NCBI GenBank assembly: GCA_018057825.1
Contig: JAGPCY010000013.1
Span: 1-64,000 of the forward strand
Origin: Kofleriaceae bacterium
Lineage (GTDB): Bacteria > Myxococcota_A > Polyangia > Haliangiales > Haliangiaceae
Reading direction: 5' to 3'
Length of the DNA stretch: 64,000 nucleotides
The notes under the pieces were generated by a model that saw only the letters and a program-made list of their open reading frames with translations, was not told the DNA's origin and did not search any database. Every line of letters begins with the position of its first letter. Within the stretch, counting starts at the first letter, position 1. Positions 53,235 to 62,618 of the stretch are shown piece by piece. Both the position numbers and the translations under genes were made by a program.

Positions 53235-54513
53235 GTCGACCCCATCCACGCCCGCCCGTCGCCCCCACCTGCTCGGCATCATCCTGGCGCCGCTGGTCGG
53301 CCTCGGGCTCCTGGGCATCGCGTTCTCGATCTTCGGCTGGCTGGTCGGCACCAAGCCGAAGCCGGCCAAGGAGAGCCAGACCAAGGTCGCGACCCCGGTC
53401 GAGGTCTTGACCGTGGCGCCGCGCCAGGAGCGCATCGACGTGATCGCGTCGGGCACGGTGCGTCCGGCCCGCCAGGTCGTGGTCGGCTCCGAGGTCGGCG
53501 GCAAGGTCATCTGGATGTCGCCCGAGCTGGTGCCGGGTGGACGGTTCAAGGCCGGTCAACCGGTGATCCGCCTCGACGGCCGCGACTACAAGCTGGCCCT
53601 CGAGCAGCAGGCGGCGCAGGTGCGCATGGCGCAGACCGAGCTGGCGGTCGAGGAGAGCCGCAAGCGGGTCGCCGAGAAGGAGTGGCAGCTCCTCGGCGAG
53701 AAGCAGCCCGAGGCCGGCTCGCTGGCGCTGCGCGATCCGCAGCTCGAGACCGCCAAGGCCTCGGTCAAGGCGGCGCAGTCGAGCCTGCAGCGGACCCAGC
53801 TCGCGATCTCGCGCACCGGCCTGACCGCGCCGTGGAACGCGATGGTGGTGGCTCGCGGCGTCGATCTCGGCCACATCGTCGCGCCGGGTGCGCCGCTGGC
53901 GACCCTGGTCGGCACCGACGCCTACTGGATCGAGGTCGCGATCCCGGTCGAGCGCCTGAGCTGGATCGACGTGCCGGGCATCGACGGCGCCAAGCAGGGC
54001 TCGCCGGCCCGCGTGGTCTACGCCCTGGGCGAGCGTCAGGTCGAGCGGCTCGGCCGGGTGGTGCGGCTGTCGGGCGAGGTCGATCCAGTCGGCCGCATGG
54101 CCCGGCTCCTGGTCGAGATCCCCGAGCCGCTGGCGGCCGATCAGCCGCCGCTACTCCTCAACTCCTTCGTCGAGGTGCACCTGGCCGGCGACCTGGTCGA
54201 CGCGGTCGCCGAGGTCCCGCGGGCGGCGCTGCGCGATGACGGCCGGGTGTGGGCGGTGGTCGACGGCGAGCTCAAGATGCTCGAGGTGGACGTGGTGTGG
54301 CGGCGGCCGCGCTCGGTGATCGTCCGCGGCCTGGCCGGCTCGACGCAGGTGATCGTGTCGCCGGTGCCGGGCGCGACCGACGGCATGAAGGTCCGCGTGG
54401 TCGAGCCCGGCGCGCGCAAGCCGACGCCCCCGGCGACGCCCGAGGCCGCGGCCCCGGCGGCGCCCGCAGCCCCGGCGCCAGCCCCGGCGGCGGGCAGCGG
54501 AGGTGCGCCGTGA
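53227..54513 (+). CDS. RND efflux periplasmic adaptor (membrane fusion protein)
   Basis: The 428-residue product overlaps the previous gene by 8 bp. A membrane anchor lies at ~12-40 (LGIILAPLVGLGLLGIAFSIFGWLVG). The lipoyl-like motif halves are VRPARQVVVGSEVGGKVIWMSPELVPGGRFKAGQPVIRLDGRDY and LTAPWNAMVVARGVDLGHIVAPGAPLATLVG, around an alpha-hairpin (LEQQAAQVRMAQTELAVEESRKRVAEKEW). Beta-barrel and membrane-proximal parts follow, then an Ala/Pro-rich tail ([19 protein letters not shown]). It bridges the pump and the outer-membrane duct. Confidence 0.95.
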   Translation: MSESTPSTPARRPHLLGIILAPLVGLGLLGIAFSIFGWLVGTKPKPAKESQTKVATPVEVLTVAPRQERIDVIASGTVRPARQVVVGSEVGGKVIWMSPELVPGGRFKAGQPVIRLDGRDYKLALEQQAAQVRMAQTELAVEESRKRVAEKEWQLLGEKQPEAGSLALRDPQLETAKASVKAAQSSLQRTQLAISRTGLTAPWNAMVVARGVDLGHIVAPGAPLATLVGTDAYWIEVAIPVERLSWIDVPGIDGAKQGSPARVVYALGERQVERLGRVVRLSGEVDPVGRMARLLVEIPEPLAADQPPLLLNSFVEVHLAGDLVDAVAEVPRAALRDDGRVWAVVDGELKMLEVDVVWRRPRSVIVRGLAGSTQVIVSPVPGATDGMKVRVVEPGARKPTPPATPEAAAPAAPAAPAPAPAAGSGGAP

Positions 54514-57500
54514 GCGGCCCCCGCACCCTCGGCACTGGCAACACCGACACCCAGCGTGGCCTGTTCGCCTGGTTCTGCAAGAACCCGGTGGCGTCCAACG
54601 TGATCGTGATCCTGGTGATGCTGGTCGGTTTCTTCTCGCTGCGCAGCGCCAAGCAGGAGGTCTTCCCCGAGGTCCAGCTCGACATCATCGCGGTGACCTT
54701 GCCGTACCCCGGGGCCAGCCCCGACGAGGTCGAGCAGGGCGTGACCCTGCCGGCCGAGGAGGCCATCCGCTCGGTCGACGGTCTCAAGCGCGTGACCTCG
54801 CAGTCGTCCGAGGGCGGCGCCGCGATCTTCGTCGAGCTCCAGGTCGGCGAGGACGCCGATCAGATCCGCAGCCGGATCCAGGCCGCGATCGATCGCGTGA
54901 CCACCTTCCCCGAGCGGGCCGAGAAGCCCCAGGTGTTCGAGCTGACCAACCGCTTCCAGGTGATCTCGCTGGTGGTCTACGGCGACGTTCCGGCCAAGAC
55001 CCTGAAAGAGGTGGCCGAGCGGGCCCGCGAGGATCTGCTGGCCGAAGACACCATCACCACCGTCGAGCTGTCGGGCGTGCGGCAGCGCGAGATCTCGATC
55101 GAGATCCCGCAAGAGACCCTGCGCCGCTACCGCCTGAGCCTCGATCAGGTCGCCGGGATCATCCGCGCCAACTCGATCGATCTGCCGGGCGGGCGGATGA
55201 AGACCGACGCCGGCGACGTGCTGGTCCGCACCACCGAGCGCAAGGACGATCAGGCCGAGCTCGAGCGGGTGCCGATCGTCAGCCGGGCCGACGGCACCCG
55301 GGTGCTCCTGGGCGACATCGCCACGATCGTCGACGGCTTCGCCGACACCGACGAGAGCGCGTCCTACGACGGCAAGCCCGCGGTCATGATCAACGTGTTT
55401 CGGGTCGGCGATCAGAAGCCGCTCGAGGTCGCGGCCGCGGTCAAGGCCTACGCCGAGCGCCTGAACGCTCAGCTCCCGCCCGGGGTGGCGGCGACCTCGG
55501 CCTTCGACATGTCGGAGCTGTACGCCGGGCGCATGAACCTCCTGCGCGAGAACGCGCTCCAGGGCCTGGTCCTGGTGATCCTCGTCATCGGCCTGTTCCT
55601 CGAGCTGCGCCTGGCGTTCTGGGTCACCCTCGGCATCCCGGTGTCGTTCCTCGGCTCGGCGATCTTCCTCGGTCCCGCCGGGGTGTCGATCAACATGCTG
55701 TCGTTGTTCGCGTTCATCCTGGCCCTGGGCTCGGTGGTCGACGACGCGATCAACATCGGCGAGGCGGTGCAGCGCTACCGCGACGAGGGCAAGAGCCGCG
55801 TCGACGCCGCGATCCTCGGGGTCCGCGAGGTCGCGGTGCCGGTGACCTTCGCGATCGGCACGATCATGCTGGCCTATATGCCGATGCTGTTCATGCCCGG
55901 GGTCGGCGGCAAGTTCTTCTATCAGATCCCGGTGGTCGTCCTCGGGGTGCTGTTCATCTCGCTGCTCGAGTCGCTGTTCATCCTGCCGGCCCACCTGGCG
56001 CACTCTCACGAGAGCCGCGGTCGGGTCCTGCGCTGGGTCGACCGCCAGCAGCGCAAGCTCGCCGACGGCCTCGAGTGGCTGATCCAGAAGACCTACGTAC
56101 CGACGATCAAGGTCGCGACGCGGTTCCGCTACGTCACGCTGTGCGGCGCGCTGGGCGCGCTGATCGTGGTGTTTGGCCTGTTGGCCGGCGGCCGGGTCCG
56201 GCAGTCGTTCATGCCCGAGATCGAGAGCGACCTGGTGACCTTCCAGGCCCAGCTCCCCTACGGCACCGCGGTCGAGCGCAGCGTCGCGCTCGAGGCGGCG
56301 ATGGTGTCCGCCCTCGATCGCGTGATCGCGACCCACGGCGGCCGCGAGCGCAACGTCCGCGGCATCTTCTCGTCGATCGGCACCGCCTCGGGCGGCGATC
56401 GGATCTCGGCTGGCTTCGGCCAGGGCGGCGGCCACCTGGTCGAGGTCATGGTCTACATGACTGCGATCGATCGCCGGACCCTGCGCGCCAACGAGCTGGC
56501 CCGGCTGTGGCGCGAGGAGCTGGTCGACTACCCGGGCGTCGAGCAGGTCAAGCTGCGCTGGCAGACCGGCTTCGACGCCGGCGCAGCGCTGTCGATCCAG
56601 CTCTCGCACCCCGACCTGGGGACCTTGCAACAGGCCGCGCGCGACCTGTCGGCCCGGCTGCGCGAGTGGAAGGGCGTGGCCGACATCGACGACGGCTTCA
56701 CCGCCGGCAAGCCGCAGTTGAACCTGCGCCTGGCGCTCGAGGCCAACGCCGCGGGCTTCACGGCGATCGATCTGGCCAACACCCTGCGCGCGACGTTCTT
56801 CGGCGCCGAGGCCCAGCGCCTGCAGAAGGGCCGCGACGAGGTCCGGGTCTACGTCCGGCTGCCCGAGGACGAGCGCCGGAGCGAGCGCGCCCTCGAGGAG
56901 CTGATCGTGCCGGTCGGCAACCCGCTCATCGGCGTGACCGAGATGCCGCTGGGCGCCCTGGCCGAGATCGAGCGCGGCCGCAGCTACACCGCGATCACCC
57001 GGGTCGACGGTCGACGCGCGGTCGACGTCACCGCTGACGTCGACGAGGCGGTCGCCAACCCGACCGAGGTGATGCGTGACCTCGAGCGCACGGTCTTGCC
57101 CGAGCTCATGGCCGACTACCCGCAGCTCACCTGGTCGATCGGCGGCGAGCAGAAAGAGCAGGCCGAGATGATGGGGGCCCTGGGGCGCGGCATGCTGCTC
57201 GCGGTCGGTGCGATCTACGTGCTCCTGGCGATCGTCTTCCGCAGCTACGTCCAGCCGATCGTCGTCCTGTTCGCGATCCCGTTCGGCATCATCGGCGCGA
57301 TCGTCGGCCACATGATCATGGGCTACACGGTCAACCTGATGAGCTGGATGGGCGTGATCGCGCTGACCGGCGTGGCCATCAACGACTCGCTGGTCTACGT
57401 CGACGCGATCAATCGTCGACGGGACCAAGGCGCCAGCCCCGAGGTCGCGGCGATCGACGCCGGCTCGATCCGGGCTCGGCCGATCATCCTGACCGCGGTC

Positions 57501-57815
57501 ACCAGCTTCATCGGCCTGGCGCCGATGATCCTCGAGACCGAGATGCAGGCGCGATTCCTGATCCCGATGGCGATCTCGCTCGGCTTCGGCATCATCTTCT
57601 CGACCTTCGTCACCCTGCTGGTCGTGCCGTGCTTCTACCTGATCGTCAACGACATCGGCGAGGGCTTCGGCTGGTGGCGGCGGACCGGCTCGCACCTCCT
57701 GGGCCGGCTGGGCATGGGCGCCGAGCGGGCCAGCCCGGCGCCGGGCCGGACGGACGAGGTCGTGCCGCCGGCCCGGGTGGTCGAGCGCGACGGCGTCGAC
57801 GACGACGCTCGCTGA
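54510..57815 (+). CDS. RND efflux transporter, HAE1/AcrB-like
   Basis: The 1101-residue product starts at GTG 54510, coupled to the adaptor stop, with GGAGGTG 5 nt before it. Typical RND layout: N-terminal helix after FAWFCKNPVASNVIVILVMLVGFFSLRSAKQEVFPEV, a porter domain, TM4 VVDDAINIGE with the proton-relay Asp411-Asp412, a second periplasmic domain, and a final helix bundle (LLAIVFRSYVQPIVVLFAIPFGIIGAIVGH). The C-terminal ~40 residues are an extra cytoplasmic tail. The substrate (drug, lipid or metabolite) cannot be deduced. Confidence 0.96.
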   Translation: MSGPRTLGTGNTDTQRGLFAWFCKNPVASNVIVILVMLVGFFSLRSAKQEVFPEVQLDIIAVTLPYPGASPDEVEQGVTLPAEEAIRSVDGLKRVTSQSSEGGAAIFVELQVGEDADQIRSRIQAAIDRVTTFPERAEKPQVFELTNRFQVISLVVYGDVPAKTLKEVAERAREDLLAEDTITTVELSGVRQREISIEIPQETLRRYRLSLDQVAGIIRANSIDLPGGRMKTDAGDVLVRTTERKDDQAELERVPIVSRADGTRVLLGDIATIVDGFADTDESASYDGKPAVMINVFRVGDQKPLEVAAAVKAYAERLNAQLPPGVAATSAFDMSELYAGRMNLLRENALQGLVLVILVIGLFLELRLAFWVTLGIPVSFLGSAIFLGPAGVSINMLSLFAFILALGSVVDDAINIGEAVQRYRDEGKSRVDAAILGVREVAVPVTFAIGTIMLAYMPMLFMPGVGGKFFYQIPVVVLGVLFISLLESLFILPAHLAHSHESRGRVLRWVDRQQRKLADGLEWLIQKTYVPTIKVATRFRYVTLCGALGALIVVFGLLAGGRVRQSFMPEIESDLVTFQAQLPYGTAVERSVALEAAMVSALDRVIATHGGRERNVRGIFSSIGTASGGDRISAGFGQGGGHLVEVMVYMTAIDRRTLRANELARLWREELVDYPGVEQVKLRWQTGFDAGAALSIQLSHPDLGTLQQAARDLSARLREWKGVADIDDGFTAGKPQLNLRLALEANAAGFTAIDLANTLRATFFGAEAQRLQKGRDEVRVYVRLPEDERRSERALEELIVPVGNPLIGVTEMPLGALAEIERGRSYTAITRVDGRRAVDVTADVDEAVANPTEVMRDLERTVLPELMADYPQLTWSIGGEQKEQAEMMGALGRGMLLAVGAIYVLLAIVFRSYVQPIVVLFAIPFGIIGAIVGHMIMGYTVNLMSWMGVIALTGVAINDSLVYVDAINRRRDQGASPEVAAIDAGSIRARPIILTAVTSFIGLAPMILETEMQARFLIPMAISLGFGIIFSTFVTLLVVPCFYLIVNDIGEGFGWWRRTGSHLLGRLGMGAERASPAPGRTDEVVPPARVVERDGVDDDAR

Positions 57816-57868
57816 GCGGCCGCGCGCGGGGGGCGGCCCGTGGGGTGAACATCGGCGGGCGTGCGGCG

Positions 57869-57876
57869 TATATATA
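57869..57876 (+). promoter_or_regulatory. TATATATA element just before a lipoprotein start
   Basis: The A/T octamer stands out in this GC-rich DNA and ends 6 bp before the ATG at 57883. As a -10 element it would give a nearly leaderless message. No Shine-Dalgarno sequence is seen between it and the ATG. Confidence 0.4.
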
Positions 57877-57882
57877 CGGCCA

Positions 57883-58206
57883 ATGCGTCACGCCCTCGCC
57901 CTCGTCTTCGTCCTCACCGCCGCCGCCGCCTGCGGCAGCAAGTCCAACCCGCTGCCGCCCGGTCCGCCGCAGGCCGCGGCGTGCGTCAAGGGCGGGTGCA
58001 GCGGCCAGCTCTGCGAGGAGGAGGGCGCCGGTGGGATGACCACCTGCGAGTTCCGCGCCGAGTACGCCTGTTATCGCGAGGCGACCTGCGAGCGTCAGCC
58101 CGACGGCGCGTGCGGCTGGACCCCGACGGACACCCTGACCGCGTGCTTGGCGTCGCCGCCGCCCCTCGAGGGCCAGGCCGCGGAGTTCCCGATCGCGCCG
58201 CAGTAG
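57883..58206 (+). CDS. eight-cysteine-cluster lipoprotein
   Basis: The 107-residue product has signal MRHALALVFVLTAAAACGSK with the lipobox Cys near 17. The mature part holds exactly eight further cysteines: CVKGGCSGQLCEEEGAGGMTTCEFRAEYACYREATCERQPDGACGWTPTDTLTACL. This matches the eight-cysteine-cluster domain of small secreted proteins in myxobacteria and some archaea, presumed disulfide-bonded. Function unknown. It converges on eutL. Confidence 0.85.
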   Translation: MRHALALVFVLTAAAACGSKSNPLPPGPPQAAACVKGGCSGQLCEEEGAGGMTTCEFRAEYACYREATCERQPDGACGWTPTDTLTACLASPPPLEGQAAEFPIAPQ

Positions 58207-58214
58207 CGCGCGGG

Positions 58215-58886
58215 TCACCGGCCGTGGGGCCGGGCCGCGACCTCGACCACCGCCTCGGCGAAGGCCGCCGCCGCCGCCGCGCACGCCGCCAGATCGCCCG
58301 GGCGCACGCCGGTCAGCCACGCGCACGCGAAGTTGGTCTCGGTCGGCGGCGTCACCAGCTTGACCGCGCGGACGTCAGCGGCCTTGAGCGCGGCGTCGAA
58401 GCCGAGCGTGGCCTCGAGCGGCGGCGCCACCAGGTAGGCCATGGCCTCGCCGACCGGCAGGCCAGCCTCGCGCGCCAGGTAGTGGCCGAGGGAGCCGATC
58501 ACGTGCGGGAACACGGTCACGCCGCGGCGACCGTCGGCGTCGTAGAAGCAGGCGTCGTGGGTCAGGCACGCGGTCAGCGCCGCCAGGCCGTCCTCGATCG
58601 ATTGTGGCTCGGCGGCCGCCAGCACCCCGAGGATCTCGCCCGACAGTCGGCCCGAGGCGTGGGCCGCGCCGGCGTAGAAGCTCCTGGCGAACACCACGTC
58701 GACCGCGGCGTGCTTGGTCGCCTCGTCGAGCGCGACGTACAGCGCGTCGTCCTGATCGCAGGTGACCAGGCCGAGCGAGGTGTGGCGGGTGGGATCGGCG
58801 CCGTAGGCGGCGAGCACCGCCGGATCGGCGGCCGGCAGCCGGCGCACCGACAGGAGCGTGGGGAGGATCGGCTCGAGCAAGCTCAT
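58215..58886 (-). CDS. eutL: ethanolamine microcompartment shell protein EutL
   Basis: The 223-residue product has the tandem BMC-domain EutL signature: MSLLEPILPTLLSVRRLPAADP, SLGLVTCDQDDALYVALDEATKHAAVDVVFARSFYAGAAHASGRLSGEILGVLA, HVIGSLGHYLAREAGLPVGEAMAYLVAPPLEATLGFDAALKAADVRAVKLVTPPTETNFACAWLTG. EutL trimers form shell tiles with a gated pore and bind ethanolamine. It is coupled to eutC by ATGA. No other shell protein is in the window. Confidence 0.96.
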   Translation of the reverse strand: MSLLEPILPTLLSVRRLPAADPAVLAAYGADPTRHTSLGLVTCDQDDALYVALDEATKHAAVDVVFARSFYAGAAHASGRLSGEILGVLAAAEPQSIEDGLAALTACLTHDACFYDADGRRGVTVFPHVIGSLGHYLAREAGLPVGEAMAYLVAPPLEATLGFDAALKAADVRAVKLVTPPTETNFACAWLTGVRPGDLAACAAAAAAFAEAVVEVAARPHGR

Positions 58887-59815
58887 CGCGGACCTCGTTC
58901 GACCAGGCGTTGCCGCACCTGTGGGGCACGGTAGCCGCGCTCGAGGACGGCGTCGACCTGATCGAGATCGAGCCCGACCCCGCTCACGCCCTGGCGGATC
59001 ATGGCGTGGGCCAGGGCAGCCAGGCGCGGCGCGGCCTCGGCCGGCGGGGTGCCGCGGGCGTGGAGGTTGGACATCATGTTGCGATCGCCGTCGGTCTTGC
59101 CGACCGCCGGGGCGTGGACCAGGTAGGCCGACAGGCCGTCGCCGGTGCCCAGCCCCGGGCGCTCACCGAGGAGGATGATCGCGACCTTGGCGCCGACCAC
59201 CGCGCCGATCTCGTCCTCGAGCCAGACCCGGGCGAAGCGCGCGCACACCGGGATGCCGACGGTCAGGCCGCGGGCGACCAGCGCGGTAGCGGTGGCGTGA
59301 TATAGCGCCGGCCCCGACTCCATGCAGGCGCGGGCCGACAGGCCGTCGGCCAGGATGAGCTGGACGTCGACGCCGCGGGTGGCGCGCGCGGTCAGCTCGG
59401 CCAACGACGCCGGCGCCAGGCGACGTCCGAGATCCGGACGCAGCAGGTACTCGCGGTGATCGGCGACGCGGGTCTGGAGCGGCAGGAAGCCGTGATCCTT
59501 GGCCCAGCCGTCGTCGAGCTCGGCGGCCACCGCCTCGTGGGCCACCGCCAGCTCGGCCTGGAACTGCAAGACCACGTCGGTGGCGTAGCGGGTGCCGACG
59601 TGGCCGATGCCGAGGAGCGCGGTGGTGTGAGCGGCGGTCGCGCCCGGCGTCAGCGGCGCGCGCCGGGGCGCGTAGACCCGCGCCGGCGGCGCCACCACCG
59701 GCGGCAAGGCGATCCGCGGCGGCGCCGGATCGGCGGCGCCCAGGCGGGCGCGCAGCGCCGCGATCATCGCCCGGGTCGGGCTGGCCGCGGTCGGCCGGGC
59801 CACGATCGGTCTCAC
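58883..59815 (-). CDS. eutC: ethanolamine ammonia-lyase small subunit
   Basis: The 310-residue product starts at GTG 59815, overlapping the eutB stop (GTGA). The C-terminal domain is typical EutC: LLPLQT-type FLPLQTRVADHREYLLRPDLGRRL, VQLILADGLSARACMESGPALYHA, VCARFARVWLEDEIGAVVGAKVAIILLGERPGLGTGDGLSAYLVHAPAVGKTDGDRNMMSNLHARG. With EutB it forms the adenosylcobalamin-dependent lyase that converts ethanolamine to acetaldehyde and ammonia. The N-terminal ~60 residues are a Pro/Ala-rich extension that could be a targeting tail. Confidence 0.96.
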   Translation of the reverse strand: MRPIVARPTAASPTRAMIAALRARLGAADPAPPRIALPPVVAPPARVYAPRRAPLTPGATAAHTTALLGIGHVGTRYATDVVLQFQAELAVAHEAVAAELDDGWAKDHGFLPLQTRVADHREYLLRPDLGRRLAPASLAELTARATRGVDVQLILADGLSARACMESGPALYHATATALVARGLTVGIPVCARFARVWLEDEIGAVVGAKVAIILLGERPGLGTGDGLSAYLVHAPAVGKTDGDRNMMSNLHARGTPPAEAAPRLAALAHAMIRQGVSGVGLDLDQVDAVLERGYRAPQVRQRLVERGPR

Positions 59816-61173
59816 GCCACCACCGTCGCGTCGCCGAAACGCGGGCCGGGCGCGCCGTCGCGGGTGATGCCCTTGGCCTCGCACCACGCGTCGAACTCCG
59901 GCGTCGGTCGCTTGCCCAGGAGCCGGCGCACGCTGGGGAGGTCGTGGAAGCTGGTCGACTGGTAGTTGAGCATGATGTCGTCGCCGACCGGCAGGCTCAT
60001 GAGGTAGCTGCACCCGGCGGCGGCCAGGAGGACCTTCACGCTCTCGAGCTCGTCCTGGCTCATGCGCGCGTGATAGGTGAAGCAGGCGTCGCAGCCCATC
60101 GGCAGGCCCAGCAGCTTGCCCATGAAGTGATCCTCGAGGGCGGCGCGGGTGATCTGCGGGCCGTCCTCGAGGTACTCGGGGCCGATGAAGCCGACCACGG
60201 TGTTGACCAGGAACGGCCGATAGCGACGGGCCAGGCCGTAGCATCGCGCCTCGATCGTGAGCTGATCGGCGCCGTGGTGGGCCGCGCTCGACAAGGCCGA
60301 GCCCTGGCCGGTCTCGAAGTACATGACGTTGGGGCCGGCCGCGGTGCCCTTGGCCTTCATCATGGCCCAGGCCTCGTCGAGGAGCGCGACCGACACGCCG
60401 AAGGCGCGGTTGCCGGCCTCGGTGCCGGCCAGCGACTGGAACATCAGGTCCATCGGGCAGCCCAGCTCGAGGGCCTTCATCTGCACCGTGACGTGGGACA
60501 GCACGCAGTGCTGGGTCGGGATGGCGTGCTTGCGGCAGACCTCGTCGAGGGCGGTCAAGATCGCCGCGGTCGAGGCCGGGGTGTCGGTCGCCGGGTTGAC
60601 GCCGATCACCGCGTCGCCGCAGCCGTAGGCCAGGCCCTCGCGCGCCGAGGCCAGGATGCCGGCGACGTCGTCGGACGGGTGGTTGGGCTGGACCCGCGAC
60701 GACAGCCGCCCGGCCAGGCCCAGCGTGTTGTTGGCCCGCACCACGACCTCGCATTTGGCGGCCACCGTCATGAGGTCGAGGTTCGACATCAGCTTGCACA
60801 CCGCCGCCGCCATCTCAGGAGTCAGGCCGGGCGCCACCGCGCGCAGGGTCGCGCCGGAGGTCGTGGTCTCGAGCAGCCACTCGCGGAACTGCCCGACCGT
60901 CAGGTGCGCGACCGCGCGGTAGGCCGCGTCATCGAGATCGTCCTCGACCACCCGGGTCACCTCGTCGACCTCGTAGGGCACCACCGGCTGGGCCCGCAGC
61001 TCGGCCAGGGTCAGGTCGGCCAGGACCGCGCGCGCCGCCACCCGCTCGACCGCGCTCCGCGCCGACACCCCGGCCAGATCGTCGCCGCTCTTGGGCGGGT
61101 TGGCGCGCCCGAGCAGCTCCTTGACCGAGTCGAAGCGGTAGCGCACGCCGCGGATGGTGGCTGCCAGCTCCAC
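59812..61173 (-). CDS. eutB: ethanolamine ammonia-lyase large subunit
   Basis: The 453-residue product is the catalytic TIM-barrel subunit. Recognisable blocks: ANPPKSGDDLAGVSARSAVERVAARAVLADLTLAEL, VQPNHPSDDVAGILASAREGLAYGCGDAVIGVNPATD, TQHCVLSHVTVQMKALELGCPMDLMFQSLAGTEAGNRAFGV, YFETGQGSALSSAAHHGADQLTIEARCYGLARRY and GCSYLMSLPVGDDIMLNYQSTSFHD. Full length for the family. It heads the eutB-eutC-eutL operon, 68 bp after the glycosyltransferase gene. No cobalamin riboswitch-sized leader is present. Confidence 0.97.
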   Translation of the reverse strand: MELAATIRGVRYRFDSVKELLGRANPPKSGDDLAGVSARSAVERVAARAVLADLTLAELRAQPVVPYEVDEVTRVVEDDLDDAAYRAVAHLTVGQFREWLLETTTSGATLRAVAPGLTPEMAAAVCKLMSNLDLMTVAAKCEVVVRANNTLGLAGRLSSRVQPNHPSDDVAGILASAREGLAYGCGDAVIGVNPATDTPASTAAILTALDEVCRKHAIPTQHCVLSHVTVQMKALELGCPMDLMFQSLAGTEAGNRAFGVSVALLDEAWAMMKAKGTAAGPNVMYFETGQGSALSSAAHHGADQLTIEARCYGLARRYRPFLVNTVVGFIGPEYLEDGPQITRAALEDHFMGKLLGLPMGCDACFTYHARMSQDELESVKVLLAAAGCSYLMSLPVGDDIMLNYQSTSFHDLPSVRRLLGKRPTPEFDAWCEAKGITRDGAPGPRFGDATVVA

Positions 61174-61241
61174 CCGACGAGCTTAGGGCCCGCCGATGGC
61201 CAAGTCGATCGATTCGCGCGCCCGTGGCGCCGGCTCTCGGG

Positions 61242-62618
61242 TCAGGCGGCCGGGCGCTCGGCGTGGGCCGGGCTGGCGGCGGACGCGGCGGTGGCCGCGA
61301 CGGCGGTCGAGGCGACCGGGACGGCCGACGAGGTGACGGTGACCGGGTCGAGCATGGGCCGGGCCGGGATGGCGTCGGTGGTCGCGTCGTCGTCGTCGCG
61401 GGTGCCGCGGGGCTCGGGCTCGGGCTCGCCGTCGTCGTGGTGGTGGCGAGTCTCCCAGCTCCCGGAGTCGAGCGTGAACAGCGCCAGCGGGGTCATGAGC
61501 GCGTAGATCACCGGCAAGACGAAGGCGATCGGGACGAACCACAGCGGGTTGACCCGCTCGATGGGGAGCTTGCGGACCTTCCACCAGTAGCCGACGCCGA
61601 TCAGCGCGGCGACGATGACCTGGCGCACGATCATCGGGAAGAGCTGGCCCTTCATGACCGCCGTCATGAGCAAGGCCGGGTAGGCCAGGAGCATCGCGAA
61701 CAGCGAGAAGTAGTGGACGGCGATGACCGGGTTCAGGCGCCAGACGTGGGACAGCGCGCCGACGTAGTCGACGATGTTCGACCGCCGCCACCGGAGCTGC
61801 TGCGAGAAGTAGTCCTCGAGCTTGGTCGGCGCCGCGGTCCAGCACACCGCCTTCAGCGTCATCGTCGTCAGGTACCCGGCCTTGACGATCTGTCGGGTCA
61901 GGAAGCGATCCTCGCCGTACTTGATCGGCACGCCCAAGATGGCGCGGTTCTCGAGGATCGGGTGCAGCTCGACCAGGACGTCGCGCCGGTAGGCGGTCAG
62001 GCAGCCGGACAGGCACATCACGCGGCGGAACGCCCACTCCAGGTTCTTCAGGAAGTGGTACGAGAAGAAGTACTTGATCGTCTGCATCCGGGTGAGCCAG
62101 TTGTCACCCTTGTTGCGGACGTCGACCCAGCCGCCGACCGCGGCGATGTCGGGGCGGACGAAGCGCGCGACCAGCTCGCGGACCGCGACCCGATCGACCA
62201 CGACGTCGGAGTCGACCGAGACGATGATCTCGGAGCGCGACTGCAGGACCGCGCGGTTGATCGACCGGCGCTTGCCCAGGTTGTGCTTGTTGCGCAGGAC
62301 CCGCACGCGCATGGGCGCGGCGGCGGCGACCGCCTGGGCGTGGGCGAAGCTGTCGTCGGTCGAGCAGTCGTCGACCACCACGATCTCGAGCTTGCCGGCC
62401 GGGTACTCGAGGCCGAGCAGGCTCTCGATCGTGCGGCGGATGCCCTCGCCCTCGTTGAACATCGGCACGACCACGGTCACGGTCGGCTGGTAGCTGTAGT
62501 CGGCCTCGTCGAAGGCCTTGCGCTTGAGGAAGCGCAGCATGACGCCGGCGACGAACCGGTTGAAGAACAGCACCGCGCCCAGGAGCTGGAGCAGGATGGC
62601 GAGCGCGTTGTTCAGCAT
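61242..62618 (-). CDS. family-2 processive glycosyltransferase (hyaluronan/chitin synthase type)
   Basis: The 458-residue product has an N-terminal membrane helix (LAILLQLLGAVLFFNRFVAGVML). The GT-A domain shows VTVVVPMFNEGEGIRRTIESLL, VVVDDCSTDDS, VSVDSDVVVD (metal DxD), YGEDRFLTRQIVKAG and QQLRWRRS, the QxxRW motif of processive beta-glycan synthases. Several helices follow (VHYFSLFAMLLAYPALLMTAVM, VIVAALIGVGYW, FVPIAFVLPVIYALMTPL), then an acidic tail. It likely makes and exports a surface polysaccharide. It overlaps the upstream PDZ protein gene by 7 bp. Confidence 0.93.
   Translation of the reverse strand: MLNNALAILLQLLGAVLFFNRFVAGVMLRFLKRKAFDEADYSYQPTVTVVVPMFNEGEGIRRTIESLLGLEYPAGKLEIVVVDDCSTDDSFAHAQAVAAAAPMRVRVLRNKHNLGKRRSINRAVLQSRSEIIVSVDSDVVVDRVAVRELVARFVRPDIAAVGGWVDVRNKGDNWLTRMQTIKYFFSYHFLKNLEWAFRRVMCLSGCLTAYRRDVLVELHPILENRAILGVPIKYGEDRFLTRQIVKAGYLTTMTLKAVCWTAAPTKLEDYFSQQLRWRRSNIVDYVGALSHVWRLNPVIAVHYFSLFAMLLAYPALLMTAVMKGQLFPMIVRQVIVAALIGVGYWWKVRKLPIERVNPLWFVPIAFVLPVIYALMTPLALFTLDSGSWETRHHHDDGEPEPEPRGTRDDDDATTDAIPARPMLDPVTVTSSAVPVASTAVAATAASAASPAHAERPAA

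Noticed and set aside
58215-61173. Complete bacterial microcompartment operon
   Set aside because: Only EutL is present. Flanking genes are a Cys-rich lipoprotein and a glycosyltransferase.
61174-61241. Cobalamin riboswitch for the B12-dependent eut operon
   Set aside because: Only 68 bp separate eutB from the glycosyltransferase gene, too short, and no B12-box-like sequence was seen.
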